Shown here in pieces: positions 24,834 through 37,420 of a stretch of DNA of 64,000 bases (position 1 is its first letter; every line of letters begins with the position of its first letter). The DNA comes from Absidia repens (Eukaryota > Mucoromycota > Mucoromycetes > Mucorales > Cunninghamellaceae): the NCBI GenBank assembly GCA_002105175.1, contig MCGE01000002.1, positions 744,001-808,000 of the forward strand. The letters run 5' to 3'. Position numbers and translations under genes: made by a program. The notes under the pieces are model-generated. The model was not told where the DNA came from, did not search any database, and saw nothing but the letters and a program-made list of their open reading frames with translations.

Positions 24834-26169
24834 TGATGTTGAGAGTGTAAAGCGTGATTGATAGTGTAAAACGGGAAGTGTGCGCGTGTGTGTATGTATG
24901 TGTATGTGTGTGCGTGGCGCTTTATTTTCTTATCAAGACAAAAAAATAAAGTGATAGTGAAATATACAATAAGGGTGATGAGGTGGAAGTCAAATGTGTT
25001 GTGTGTGTGATATGATAGAATATTTCTGGCAAGCCGAAAAATAAAATAAATCAATAAAGAACTATCAAATACAAAAAGGGGGAAATCAAAAGAGAACAGC
25101 AAGCCGTTACTAGTGAAGTTGGAAGAAGGAAAAATACAAAGAAGAAGAAGAAGAAAGGAAAACTAAACGGGATCTTGCAAAGATCAACCTATTTGTTTCT
25201 TAAAGAGGTATGGAAGAAGAGGAGGACGGAGAAAGGGAGAAAGGGGAAGGGGAGGGATAGAAAAGGAAAGGAGGAGATGGATGAAAAAAGACAAATAGAA
25301 ATACAAAAAATAAAAAATACGCTGTATCGGTGGAGATTGAAATATGTTGGCGTGTTCAATTTACACTTGGCAGGGTCCCAATATTATTGGTGAAATAATA
25401 GGGGAGGCTTGATAAGTGCGTTTTGTACTACCATTAACACGAGGCTTTTGTCTTTCTTTATAAGATGCAGTCATCAAAAGTGTGCGCAATTAAATAAATA
25501 CATGCTCATTATACTCTGCCGAAAAAAGTCGTATACTCGGATAGGGTATCCACACTATAGCTAACATCATGTGGGCACGTGCACCGTTTTTTGCGGTGAT
25601 TCATTTTCAAAGCAGCACAAGCGAATAAATATTTATTTCTTTAAAGTACAGTATTCTACATACAAAACAACGCATCGTCATCAAAATGTAAAATAACAAA
25701 AGTGACGTTAGGATTCCTATCCTGTTTATATGTACTTTATAATCGGTCTTGGACTTCACTTAACCACCGACAAATTGGTTTTATTTTATTCGTTGAGACC
25801 GAAAGCCAAGTCTCTGCATTTTTCTTTCGTTTCCTATTTGGTCTTGGTGTGGGCAAAACACTTCAGTAACAATCCTATCAGCATCCTATAATCATAAAAA
25901 TTCGGTAAACGTTAATGATACTGAATATATACACAATACATAAAGGAGTTGGAGAATGAAGAATTTGCCTTTATTTGAACGAACAAGGTACAAAAAAAGG
26001 AACAGCGGACTTTTAAACATCAGTGTAAAATGATTGAGTGAGCCTGACAAAAATAATTCGTGCGCTTTTTTTCTCTTTCTCTTTTTTTTATATGACTCTT
26101 TTTACCCCTTTTTACTGCCACTAGATATTGTCTATTTCCCTTTGCAATCTCACTTCATGCTACTTCTTC
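24834..26169. promoter_or_regulatory. Divergent upstream region of the C2H2 and Zds-like genes
   Basis: 1.3 kb between two outward-facing genes. It contains TG/CA-rich sequence just upstream of the zinc-finger start and a GGCACGTGCACC E-box near 25574. A CT-rich leader precedes the Zds start. An out-of-frame ATG at 26157, 13 nt before the chosen Zds start, could act as an overlapping upstream ORF. Confidence 0.45.
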
Positions 26170-29100
26170 ATGTCAAGCACCAGTCTCAACCTGATAGAAT
26201 TTAACACGTATCCTTCTCAACAAACCACATCTGAAGATACTAGTTTGGCAGCCGTTCATCATCACTCGCCTCCTTCACCTCTTCCCCAGCAGAAGCAAAG
26301 TATCTCCAACACCAAAGACGACTCTGAAGAAAATGATCAAGATGGTATTCCTTTGACCGCAGCTGGACTGACTCGTGCTATGGAAACAGATCAAGGGCAA
26401 TCTCTTACTGAAATTATCAATATATCTACAGCAAATCCATCTCATTTATTTTGGTAAGAATCTGGGAGAGACAAATATGAGATAGATAGTTATATAATAT
26501 ACTAACTTGTTATTATTGATTACTTAGGGTTCCAGCCTCACAACATCCTGAACTTGCTCCTACTGAATTCGAAAAGTATGTTGTTGCTTTACGTGCCAAT
26601 GCCAAGGATAAAGGAAAGGTCAAGCGGAGACGGTCGGTGCTATCTGTATCCTTCACTGCTGCCGATAATGAAATGCAAAATGAAAGGGCTACGACAACGT
26701 CAACATCAGAAGAGCAACAAAATGGGAACGAAGAAAACGGAAACGAAAATGAAAACGATGACGATGACAATGGCGATGACGAATTACGAAATAACAAAGA
26801 AGGGGAACGCCAATCTGCATTAGGGGCTCTGGAAAGCAATCATCAGCAACATTTTACGTCTCTGGGGAGATCCAACTCTTTACAATCATTGAGTGAAAAG
26901 TACGACAACAATCATCAGTTATTATCGTCTCCATCGGAATCAGATATCAACAATCTGCAGAACGTCAGGAAGGACCAAGATCAATCACCAGCAAACAAGC
27001 ATGCTAGCAAAGCTCGAAAAGAACGATTGCGACGAAGTATGAGCTTGCATCTGCCCGGTAATACAGGTAATTTACTCAAAAATCAATGGAAAGGAGAAAG
27101 GAATCAAAACAAGGGGTTGATTTAACAACAAAAGAATGAAAACTAATTGTGACTTTTTGATATATATCTAATTGTAGACACTGGACGAATTCCGGAATTT
27201 CTTGTGTTTGATCGTAATTCCACCGCTTTGGACCAATCTCCTGTCTTGGTACCAAAAACAGATAGGCCTTTATCTCGACGAGGTGCAAGAACTAGATTCC
27301 AACGAACATCATCTATCGCCCCTTCAACAATGAATATGAACGACTGCTCTCCTCCCAAACACCAGTGGCCACCATACCGACATAGTGATTCTACGTATAC
27401 GTCATCTTCAACTTCAACTTCATCTTCATACTCACCACTGACCAGCATTGGCGACAATCTAGATGAAGATACAGAAAACAACAATAACAGCAACGGTCAC
27501 GGTTTGGAAGCAACAACAAAAGATCAAGGATATCAGCCAACTCAGTTCCTTCAACTATCTGACAACCCTGTTCTGTTTGAAGAACCTGAAACCGACTTGA
27601 ATAGTATTCTGCCTTCAACAACTGATTCATCACAGCAACCAGGAATCAATGACCAACAACTCGGCACCAAAAGTTTACCTCCACTTGAACCAATAGACAT
27701 GAATCAAAGCTTACCTACTATGTCACATCAATCAACATCTGCAAGTAACGTTCTTCATCCGAATCCAATCGACCTGTCAAACACACAACAGCAACCTGCC
27801 GTAAAATCACCACCACGCGAACGAAAGTCTTCATGGTCATGGTCATTTTGGTCGGATGACAAAAAATCAAAACTGGAACAACCCTCAGCACCACCTTCAA
27901 CTTCGCCAGCAAAAACCAATCATGAAATTCGCTACACGAAGCAGAATGAAGGACACAACAAAATGGAAACTATGCCACCAATGATCACTTCAACATCAAC
28001 ACCAACAAGCAAGCAACGGTTTGGATTTTCATCCCTGTTTTCAAGAAAAACTTCTTCAACCACCAATGGGTCCTCATCGGGATCGAACGGGAAAATGTCC
28101 ATGGCGGCTAATGATGAACCTCGACAAATTCGGCAATGGTTATGATCCCACCGAAGGATTTCCAGCTCAATAAGATCAACCATCAACATCGACTACCTAT
28201 TCACGTGGAACGCGGTGTGTATCGGCTATCTCATATGAAATTGGCAAACCCTCGAAGACCTTTACACGACCAAGTGATTATTTCCAATTTTATGTTTTGG
28301 TATCTCACCATCATTAGTGAACAACAACAAAATAAATCACAGAACCAACCGGCATCATCGTCATCATCAGCACTACAGCAACATGGATCAAGCAATGGTC
28401 ATCATCCAGCATCCCGGCATACTCCACCAAGGACTCCCCAACAAATTGTTGCTGCTTCGAAAAACAAAAAGAAACGGCTGACAAAAAATCCAATCAGCAA
28501 AGTCATGTACCTTCGTCGGTAGCATTATCCTCATCAACATCATCTTCTTCTTCATCTGTATCATCGCATCAATCAAAACATTTATCACCATCATCTCAGA
28601 AAGGTAAGACTACAAAAGCATATACCTGAGGCACTATTCTATTTTCTCACTTTTTTTTTCCTTATTGTTATAGAATCTTCATATGAACAATACCAACAGC
28701 ATCATCCCTTGTCATCACCTCCACCACCTCAACAACATACTCAAGACAAACCGTGGCACCATTATATCGATGGATCATCAAAGCAGTCATCAACAGGATT
28801 CGTAATTCCCGAAAACTACCTACGTCCATCTTCAGAATCTAATCTCAGCGACAGTAGTACCAATAGTAGTGATATGGACAAACACCAACGCCAATATCGT
28901 CAATATGTACGACGCAGCAGTAGCAGCTCCGAAGATGATGATGATGATGATGATGAAGACGACAACGACGACGACGATGATGATGATGATTACTATGATG
29001 ACTACAAAAAAAAGGGTAGCAAATCTTTTTATGGTGGCTCAAAATCCAAACATCAGAAAGAAAAGACGGCGAAACAAATGTCCAAGCATATGAAAAAGCA

Positions 29101-29263
29101 TCGGCATCCGAATGGCCAACAACAAAATCACCATCCATCGCATCGACCTTCATCACCAAAGCCACTATCCTCATCATCGCCACCATCAATAGCACCAGCA
29201 CCAGTATCGTCACCCATACCATCCTCTACTCTGGCCGTATACAAGAAGACTGCAATATCTTGA
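26170..29263 (+). CDS. Zds1/Zds2-family protein with two apparent frame breaks
   Basis: Zds proteins regulate PP2A-Cdc55 in mitotic exit and cell polarity. Exon 26170-26453 begins MSSTSLNLIEFNTY and leads across a GT-AG intron to 26528-27066 with the family block NPSHLFWVPASQHPELAP. A third exon starts at 27178. The C-terminal Zds domain is clear at about 28180-28300: RLPIHVERGVYRLSHMKLAN, then PRRPLHDQVIISNFMFWYL. But that domain is one frame off the upstream exon: the upstream frame stops at 28143 and the downstream frame is closed above 28118, leaving no room for a canonical intron. A second -1 shift is needed near an A6 run at 28483-28488 to reach the donor at 28604 and the last exon (28674-29263; acidic polyD, then basic tail). 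Either assembly indels or a decaying gene. Confidence 0.75.
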
Positions 29264-29990
29264 TTTTACCCCCTTCCCTTTTAGTGTTAGTCTTATATCT
29301 AGAGTTGTTTTATATTTGTTATCGTCCTTTTTGTTTTTACTCCTTCCTACATATACATAGTACAATAAAATATGCTTTTGAAATAAACATTACTATTGTC
29401 TTTATTGATATATCTATGCATACATGTAATTGGTTGATTGATTGATTGTTCTGTGATTCATAGTTATAGAAGGTGTACTTCAGAAAATGCGCCAACCACG
29501 CCTTTATTGTTGCCTTTTTCTTTTTTCGCAATAATTGATCTACTGGATGTCAGGGGGGGGAAGTTGTTGAACTGTTGTTTTTAAGAAATTAAAACCCTTC
29601 TATCATTATGCACGCTAATAGGTGATCACTTGGGGTTCAATAGACTTCAATTCGAGACTTTTTTTTTGGGGGGGGAGGGGGTTATCATAGGAAGCGCAGA
29701 AAATAATAATAACGAGCTACATATTCAATATGTCCAGTCAAGCGGATGTTGCGATCACGTCACGCTATATGCTGATTATATGAACAATAGAAGGGGAATG
29801 CAATTTGTACAATACAACTTGGGTTTATTAAATATGACTGGCCTGAGTAGGAACATAGCTATCTTTGATAGTTGTTAGTGAACTAATACTAGCCGATTAG
29901 CTCTTGGGTCTTTAAGAGCGAGGAATGAAAGTGGTGATAGCGAGTGAACTAGAAAGCAAATGCTTGGGAGAACAAGTACAAAAGTGCTTC
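29264..29990. other. Intergenic, no gene recognised
   Basis: Downstream region of the Zds-like gene with an AATAAA at about 29365; otherwise short AT-rich ORFs only. Confidence 0.4.
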
Positions 29991-29999
29991 ATTAAACGA

Positions 30000-30680
30000 C
30001 ATGTTTTATGATACGATGAGTGAAAGAGCAATTAATTAATTTAGAAAAAGGCATATTTTATTGAAGCATATTGATACGATAGATACCAAAACTAAAGGCG
30101 TGGGTTCATTGTAACGAGGCGTATAATACAAGAATCTACTGTAGGAAGCATGAGGGTAAATTTTGAGTAATGGTAAATACTATTCTAAAAGTACAATGGT
30201 ACAAAGGGTGTTTGTATATACTACTGTACTGTTCAAGGCATGAGTAAGACTGACAGGTATATTTTATTGAAGTACGCTAATTTAAAGGGGCAACGGTAAG
30301 AAAAGAGATCTATTGCACCAAACATGAGAGGCTAATAAGACATTTTTCATTAAGGAAGCCAAAAAAAAAAATAATAATTCAAATCGAAGTACAAAACTAT
30401 GGACAACTACACTAAACTAAGCTAATGAAGACTCCAGAATGCCAACCACTAGTGGTTCTAAATCCTGAATCCAAAATGAAAGGGATTCCCCTTGTATCTT
30501 GTAATCCCTGTTCTGAAACCCCTTCTAAACTAATCCTGCCACTGATCTTATATCATCATAACTTCAAAGAGGTTTAATGATGAAGCAAAAAGGAAAGGAA
30601 AAAGAAAGGAAAAGGAAGAGAGACGAAAAAAAAGTGTGAGTAAATAAAAATCCACGTGGGCGGGATTTGAAAAGATTCTG
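30000..30680 (-). repeat. Dispersed CACGTG-head repeat, copy D
   Basis: Minus-strand copy. The head CTTTTCAAATCCCGCCCACG ends at about 30680 and reads towards lower coordinates (CACGTG at 30653-30658). It continues through a CT-rich tract, GGGATTACAAGATACAAGGG, GAATCCCTTTCATTTTGGAT and CTTCATTAGCTTAGTTTAGT. Shares the extra head bases AATCTTTTC with copy A. The core ends near 30330; weaker similarity extends beyond. Confidence 0.78.
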
Positions 30681-31114
30681 GACAGTCGCTGAATGGCAGT
30701 TCTCCCCATTCCATGAGACCCATATTTTTGTCACCATATATAATTATAACCCCTCCCCACACCCCTCATATCAAACATAGCGCAGCAAAAAAGAAGCCAT
30801 TCAATAACATATAACAGATATCAATACAATGTATTTGTAGTGGATGTTGCCCTTCACCAGGAAGGAAAATGATTATATGCGTTGTTTATTTAAATGAAGA
30901 ATAAGGGGACAACAAGTCAATATAAAAATAAAGGGTAATAAGGATGGGAATGGTGTTAAATAAAGACAAAACAAGTGATAATAGGTATTACTAAAAATAG
31001 CAATGGTAAAGCAGAGATATAAAACAAAGTACTAATGAATAAAGGGGATGTGATGTATGAAGTAAAATAAACATATAAAAAAAGGAGGGAGAGGGATAAT
31101 GTACACTAATCAAA

Positions 31115-33082
31115 TCATTCATCGGTCAAGGCAACGGACGCCAAATCTTGTTTCTTTGTATTAGACCAATGAATATCGTGAATACGATGGATGTAACCCG
31201 AGAAGGTGGACCCCTTGCTGCCAATGAAGAACCAGCCACGACTAGAAATAGAAGCATCCACCAAGGGTAAGAGGAATTTCCGCATGCTTGTGCCAGTGGT
31301 TGGATTCCGTTCCTTGTCCAAAATCGCCCAGCCCATGGACGCCGCCGCAGCTGCTGCCCCGTCGTCATCATTGTCATCCGTTTCAAGATCACCATCATCT
31401 TCAAATCCTCCACGATTACTGTTGCCCTCTTCTTGCCCCAAAATATCGTGGATTGTAAAACTACAGGGGTACAATTTCCATAGTGGGTCAAAGGCACTGT
31501 CCAATCGTGGGAGTCGCGCATCAGTGGCTACATATATCAACGTCCGTTTTCCATTTTTGGCAGATGCAACGCACTGCGCCAGATCCGGTATCTCCATTGC
31601 CGCTGATGTTGATGATAAATAACGTGGCTGTGTGCTGCTGTCATCGTTTTCGTCCAATCCCGGATCTAAAGATGTCTGCTGTCGTCGCTGCGATTCCACG
31701 GCGTGATTGATTCGAGACACTATATTGAGGATGTTTTCAGGTAGAGCATTGACAAACCATCCATCGCCTGATCTATTATGACATATATGTATAAAAAAAA
31801 AAAGGATGAGTAAGCCATTAATATCAATTTTGCCATCCAAACTCTAAATAATAGTAATAATAATAATAAACCACGCAACTGAATTGGATACTGTTTGAAT
31901 TACCTTATATGAATGCCAATAAAGTTTCCATGTCCACCCAATTTGTCGACAATCAGATCCGTCATTTTCAGAACGGCAGGGTGTTGATAAACGAGGCTTC
32001 GTTGGAGGGACCGTAAAAAGTCATAATGTTCTGGGCGTCGAATGGGTAATTTTCCAGAGCCGAAAAGGGAGGAGAAATGGATGAGTTTTTCTTTTCTTCG
32101 TCGTAGATCATAAATGTTCAGAGCGTCTGCATATTTCCCCAGTCGTTGTCTTTTCCGTGGTGTGTCGAAGATGCGCCAGTCGTATCGCGTATTGCCACGA
32201 AAATACAAGATATCACCATCCACATATGAGCCGTATTCTTGTTCCTTGACCATGTCTTCTTCCACCATCAAAAGCGGGTCCTTGGTCCCAGCACCGCCTG
32301 CACGGACAATACCAAACGTCGATGCAAGCCAGTCATCGTTTGCTTGTTCGCGCACCACAATTTTTACATGCTGTTTGGCCCACGAGAGATCAAAAATGGA
32401 ATCAAAGGGAAGCATGGCATAGCGTTCACGATTTGGACAACTGATTTGCCATTTGTTCAGATCGGCGATGTATTCTTCACAATCTTCCGTGGTCTCCTTA
32501 TCCCGCAGTCGATGTTCCAGTTGTAGTTTGTTGAAGAGACTCCAGCCAAAGGCCTCACCCATTAGTGCCTTGGGTAAAATCAGTGTTCTGTTCAGATACC
32601 ATGCAAGTAAAATACCGTTTTCAACTTCAACAAAATAAAAGAAAAAAAAAAACGGAGGAGTGAAGGAAGGAGATGTCAGTTTTGTAGTTTCGCGATATTT
32701 GCTTGTTAATTTCGTCATTTTTACCTTGGATAAGTTGGTTTTGGAATCCACTGTGTGTAAAGAAGGTCAGAAATTTTTCATCAGGATCGATCTTGTTTGA
32801 TACATGAACTGGCGTATCCAAAGTTTCTAGGTTTGTTGATGGGAGTGATGATGATGTAATCGTAGTATTAAGGGATATATTGGAGGGTGGATTGACTGCA
32901 GTGGTAGTCGTGTCTAAGGTAGGAGGTCGTGATGGAGGTACGTGGTGGACTTCTGCTGTTGAATTTTGAGAATAAAGAGTATTTGGTATCGTAGGTGACC
33001 TCCGGGTTTGTCGCAGGTTGGTGTATATCAAATACAATATAAATACAAAACATATCAAGGTTGTTCTTGACCTAAGGGACAT
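31115..33082 (-). CDS. O-fucosyltransferase-like type II membrane protein
   Basis: Predicted Golgi/ER glycosyltransferase-like protein of 578 aa. Exons: 33082-32725, 32624-31904 and 31772-31115, phases 1 and 2. A signal-anchor helix is visible at residues of about 7-22 (TTLICFVFILYLIYTN) behind a basic N-terminus, then an S/T/P-rich stem. The luminal part starts with the family motif FFTHSGFQNQLIQVENGI and LAWYLNRTLILPKALMGEAF. GIHIRSGDGWFV, split by the second intron, provides the conserved GDP-fucose-region arginine, and the late block GWFFIGSKGSTFSGYIHR matches the last conserved motif of the superfamily. An acidic insert with polyalanine (EDDGDLETDDNDDDG) lies before it. Donor and acceptor substrates are unknown. 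Confidence 0.82.
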
Positions 33083-33173
33083 TTGAACGATAATAGATTA
33101 AGGAGTGGAGGGGTAAAAATACAAGCAAAAGGTGAAGGAAGGACAGTTCAAATCAATACAAAGAAGGAGCGAA

Positions 33174-33208
<35 letters not shown>

Positions 33209-35001
33209 CAAAAAGAAGTGTAAAGCATCACAGCCATTTTTTTTAATTCTTTGACCTGTTAGGGACGGGAATTAAAAATAATAATAGCTGTAAAAAGAGT
33301 TACACGAATATTTTTATCGAATTTCCAACGTTGACCACTGTTTCCATTGTCTTACTATGAATGATATATAAATAGACAATATCAATGAAAAGTTGTAACT
33401 CACTATAATTCAATTAATTTCATATTTAAGGTAAGCGAATACGTGATATTAGACTACAGCGGCTACCAGCTTGACCCATATTTCAATGTGAGGCCATCAA
33501 ATAAAACTATGTGTACAGGTCTGGCATTCATTTGCAAACAGATGCTAAATATATAAAATGAATATGTCCGAAAATGGAAAAATCAATTTTATTTGAGGTT
33601 GTTCGTACTACAATACTAAAGATTTTAGCTTTTTGTGATTTAAAATGGATACTGCCCCTGTACTATTATCGTATTGTTCAACAACTTTAATTTCTAGCTG
33701 TAATAATGACATTTCATATGAACTCCTCATTTTGCCAACTGTCATATTACGCAGATGGAAAAATCTATACCAAAAAAAAAAAGAAAAAAAGAAAAAATCA
33801 TCTGCTTTACCACAAAATAGCTCATGCCATGTGGATGATGCATCTTCTCAGACTTATTTTGATTCAAATCCAACCATTGAGTATTCTGGAAAAAACGGGA
33901 TTTAAAATCAAGTGCCACCTGCGCTGGCAACAATATTCGAGAGTATATGATAGTAACATTCTCTGATTAGCTATCTCACCTTGACCTTTATTTAAAAAGC
34001 CTATAAACCTGTTATAATTCCTAGAATTTACTGTCCGTTGAATTGAAGGTGAAACAATGACATGATTTATTATTACAATTAACTGCTTTTTCCTCTCAAA
34101 GTGCTTGGAAAACTTTCTGTTTTGGTGCAAGGTTGAGCATCGTAGACATCTCAAATAACGCGTGCCAAATCTTCAAAATGCCATCCGCATGCCAATTTTT
34201 CGGCAAAGACGTCCACGTTCTTCAGCTCTTACATTTCCATTGTCAATTTTGTTTACAACATTGATTCCTTAGTAGAGTTAAGGAGTTGATGTTCATGCCG
34301 CAAGATTGGAGGCGCATAACCTCATCATAACCATCAACACTACCTAAGGGTCATGCCATATGTCACTCTATACGTACCTTCGATGTCCTACAGGTTTATA
34401 AACTATATTCTTTATGGACATATTGAAAAACAGAAAAGTTGGAAGATAGTATAGTATGTAACGCACTCCTCATTATAGACGAAAACGTACAAACAAACAA
34501 AAAAAAAAAAAAAAATGTCGGGAATTGAAATATAAACAGTATAATTATGCTTCTGTACGTACAGTACAGAATTATGGCTTCTGGTACATCAAACAACAGT
34601 CATTCTACTGCAAATTGACTTCTCTATTTGTTTGTTTTGTGACGGAACATATGGTAGACGTGAGTGGTTTCACTTTAATTTTTTTTAGTTAGTTTAAAAA
34701 ACGCAAAACTCGCCTAGTGTATGTCAAATAACCAAAAGGGATGAAACACTTTATAAAAACTTCTCACCATTTCATGCTAATCTGTTTAGATTAATGAAAG
34801 TGTATGTTTTTGTTGCACGACAGCACTCCATTTTCTGGATTATTGTCATGATTCCCTCTGAAACAAATATTTATCAAAAAGGGTATTCAATATCCGATGC
34901 ACACCGCTTTGAATAAAAGGGTGTCATAGCTTCTCTTTTCTGTTTTGCATCTGTTCAAGTTATCTTTGATTTCATTTTTCATATTATATATAGATCTAAC
35001 C
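33083..35001. other. Intergenic upstream of ferritin, no gene recognised
   Basis: 1.9 kb gene desert. Contents: a GA-repeat at about 33172-33206 in the leader of the fucosyltransferase-like gene, a 12-bp palindrome CTGTACGTACAG at 34553-34564, and a TATA-like GAATAAAAGGG at about 34911. The last lies roughly 90 nt before the ferritin ATG. ORFs at 33645-33966 are A-rich and not convincing. Confidence 0.45.
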
Positions 35002-35940
35002 ATGTCCATTGCTAAGCAGAATTTTGCCACTTCATCAGAAGAATCCATCAATCAGCAAATCAATACTGAACTACAAGCTTCACAAGTGTATCTATCTATG
35101 GCGGCATGGGCTCAACACACTTCAGTAGCGTTGCCAGGTATTATTAAATTCATGGCGAGTTTAAAAAAAAAAAGTATAATACTAACAGCATCATACTATG
35201 TCATATAATATAGGTTTGGAAAAATATTTCCGAGCATCAGCCCAAGAAGAACGTGAGCACGCGCAGCATCTTATTGGTAACCTGAAAAATTACAGTAACT
35301 CGATAAAATGCGATTTTCTAATTCTTATCTCTTTTATTGGTGCTGTATCTTACTAGACTATCTAAACATGCGTGGGGGAAAGGTGATAATTCGTGCCTTG
35401 CAAGCGCCGGAGGTAAAAAATAAAACCAACCCCTGGATCTTAATAGTGACAATTTTGACAAATACCTTTTTTAGACTGATTGGAAGTCCGCCAAGAATGC
35501 CGTTGAATCTGCATTGCAATTAGAAAAAGGTAAGAAGATATTCTAAACATCATCACCTCTATGTCGTCCTAAAACCCACTTTTTCCATCCTTTTTTCTTA
35601 TTTTTGGCAGATGTCAATAAATCGTTACTGGGACTTCACAAGATAGGAGACAGTGCTGTGGATGCACAATTCTGTGACTTTGTAGAAAGTCGTTACTTGG
35701 ATGAACAGGTCCAAGCTATCAAAACATTGGCGGATATGGTGGCCCAGCTTAATCACGTTGGTGAAGGTAAACATATAAATAATCAGCTCACTATTAAACA
35801 TGCTCTTACTTGTTTTTTATATTTATTTTTTTACGAATTGCATTTCAGGCCTCGGTGTGTATTTATGGGATCAGCAACTTTACAAGGACGAAGACAAGAC
35901 TGGTGCTGGTAGCAGAGTTATCAGCAGTGGTGTGCCCTAA
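35002..35940 (+). CDS. Ferritin, heavy-chain (ferroxidase) type
   Basis: Iron-storage protein of 185 aa that oxidises Fe(II) and stores Fe(III) in a 24-mer shell. Six exons: 35002-35137, 35214-35276, 35357-35412, 35475-35529, 35611-35766 and 35849-35940; all GT-AG with matching phases. All ferroxidase-centre positions are present: E23 and Y30 (INTELQASQVYLSMAAW), E58 and H61 (EEREHAQHL), E102 (QLEKDVNKSLLGLHKI) and Q136 (RYLDEQVQAIKTLADM). It is therefore H-type, not a light chain. No signal peptide, so cytosolic. The C-terminus (WDQQLYKDEDKTGAG...) is like that of animal ferritins. I saw no stem-loop of iron-responsive-element type in the leader. AATAAA lies at 35968, just past the stop. Ferritins are restricted to early-diverging lineages among fungi. 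Confidence 0.95.
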
Positions 35941-36203
35941 GCAAAAGTGCTTATTTATAACATGCTCAATAAATCAAAATGTCTCATTAAATGTTTCGAG
36001 TGGTTTTTATTGTTTGGTTTTATGATATTTAAAATATATAAAACAAAAAATGGTCTTCAAAAAGCTGGCGGACGGATGCCGATATTTTGGAGGTGCCTCT
36101 AAAGATTTCACAGTCGACTAATAATTGAACACCCCCTTCCCCTGATAATGTGGAGTGCTTTTTGACCTTGGAGGTGGCAAGACCAAACAAAATAAACACA
36201 AAT

Positions 36204-36950
36204 TGAAATCCCGCCCACGTGGCGAATTTTTTTATTTATTTACTCCCAATTTTTTTTCCCGCTCTCTTTCATTTCTTTCTTCTTTCGTTTTCCTTTCTTT
36301 CTTCACCATTCGCCTTTTTGAGGTTATGGTGGGCTTAGAATTGTGTCAGGACTAGTTTAGAAAGGTTTCCAGCTCAGGAATTACAAGATGCATGGGGAAA
36401 CCCTTCCATTTTGGATTCAGGATTTGGGACCCACCATTAGTTGACTTTTTGAAGCTTCCATTAGCTTAGTCTAGTTATAGTTTGTCCATAGTTTGTATCT
36501 ACATCTCAATAAAATATATCTCTTTGTATACACTTCAATGAAAATTGTCCCAGAAGTCTCTCTCATGTCTTGTGTATAGATCCCTTTTTACCATTACCCA
36601 CCATTACCCCTTAGATGTATTGTTATACTTCAATAAGGATATTCACTACACGTTCTCCTGCCTGTACAGTACTGTATAGTAGATACCTTTTTACAGTTGT
36701 TCGTTTTGTCTAGTATTGACCATTCTTCAAATCTCACATTAGTTCCCCTCAACCCTTCTTCTAATAGATCTTTTTATCAAATCCCTTGTCGCAATGAACC
36801 CCTCGTCTTTAGTTTTCATATCCAATAGTATCTGCCAGTATATTTCACTATCTAGTTTAGCTATTTTGTGAGTATCCTACTAAGCACTTGTCTTCTAGTT
36901 TCTCCACTATGATCACTTTTTCCCGTTCCCTAGTCTGATGCCACAGTGGG
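36204..36950 (+). repeat. Dispersed CACGTG-head repeat, copy C
   Basis: Well-preserved long copy. Head GAAATCCCGCCCACGTGGCG (CACGTG at 36216-36221), CT-rich tract, GTGTCAGGACTAGTTTAGAA, GGTTTCCAGCTCAGGAATTA, CAAGATGCATGGGGAAACCC, CCATTAGCTTAGTCTAGTTA and TCTCAATAAAATATATCTC. The downstream half shares TAGTATTGACCATTCTTCAA and AATCCCTTGTCGCAATGAAC with copy A. Confidence 0.82.
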
Positions 36951-37109
36951 TTTTTTTCTACACATTCATGTATACCAATTTTCCGCGCCTTCATACAGCG
37001 TATGTTTCTTAGGCAGATCACTGAGCACGACACTTAGGCCATCTAACCCCGAACCCGTTTTTTTTACACACACATACACACGCAATCCATTAACTAAAAC
37101 ACGAGGAAG

Positions 37110-37420
37110 AGAGAAGACCAAACATATTTAATTCATATGTAGATATAAACTATGACCACAAAAACTAAGCTGAACTAACAACTACTTCTATATCACTGTT
37201 CTAAATATAAGGTTGAATCTAAAGCCTGTCCCAGATCACCAATCCAAAATGAATGGATTTCCCCAAGATAGTTGGGTTGCATTTTTAAAAATGTCCCTGA
37301 TTCAAATTCTGATACTAATACAAGATCACCATCACTTCATTGAAGTTTTTAATGAAGGAAGAAGAAAAGGAAAAGGGAAATGACATAAAATATAAAATCA
37401 CATGGGCGCAACATGAATGT
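37110..37420 (-). repeat. Dispersed CACGTG-head repeat, copy G (degenerate)
   Basis: Minus-strand, strongly diverged copy. CACATGGGCGC replaces the head, followed by the pyrimidine tract, then ATCCATTCATTTTGGATTGG and TTAGTTCAGCTTAGTTTTTG in place of the core and tail blocks. It sits tail-to-tail with copy C. Confidence 0.55.

Noticed and set aside
27801..28165. A 365-nt intron (donor GTAAAA) bypassing the first Zds frame break
   Set aside because: Phase would fit, but it would remove a conserved-looking WSWSFW segment and be far longer than the other introns here.
28136..28522. Zds C-terminal domain as a separate small gene starting at 28136
   Set aside because: It would leave the upstream Zds-type N-terminal block without its partner domain. 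The two lie in the normal order for one Zds protein, so a frame break is the simpler reading.
28869..29093. Methionine/threonine-rich ORF inside the last Zds exon
   Set aside because: Alternate-frame reading of the GAT repeat that encodes the polyaspartate tract.
31206..32638. Plus-strand ORFs opposite the fucosyltransferase-like gene
   Set aside because: Antisense shadows; no independent domain or splice support.
33645..33966. Overlapping ORFs in the gap before ferritin
   Set aside because: Lysine-rich translations of an A-rich stretch in two frames, with no codon or domain support.
34553..34564. Palindrome CTGTACGTACAG as a ferritin operator
   Set aside because: About 440 nt from the start codon; related TACAGTACTGTA-like palindromes occur near unrelated sequence (22712, 36674, 41234), so a specific link is unsupported.
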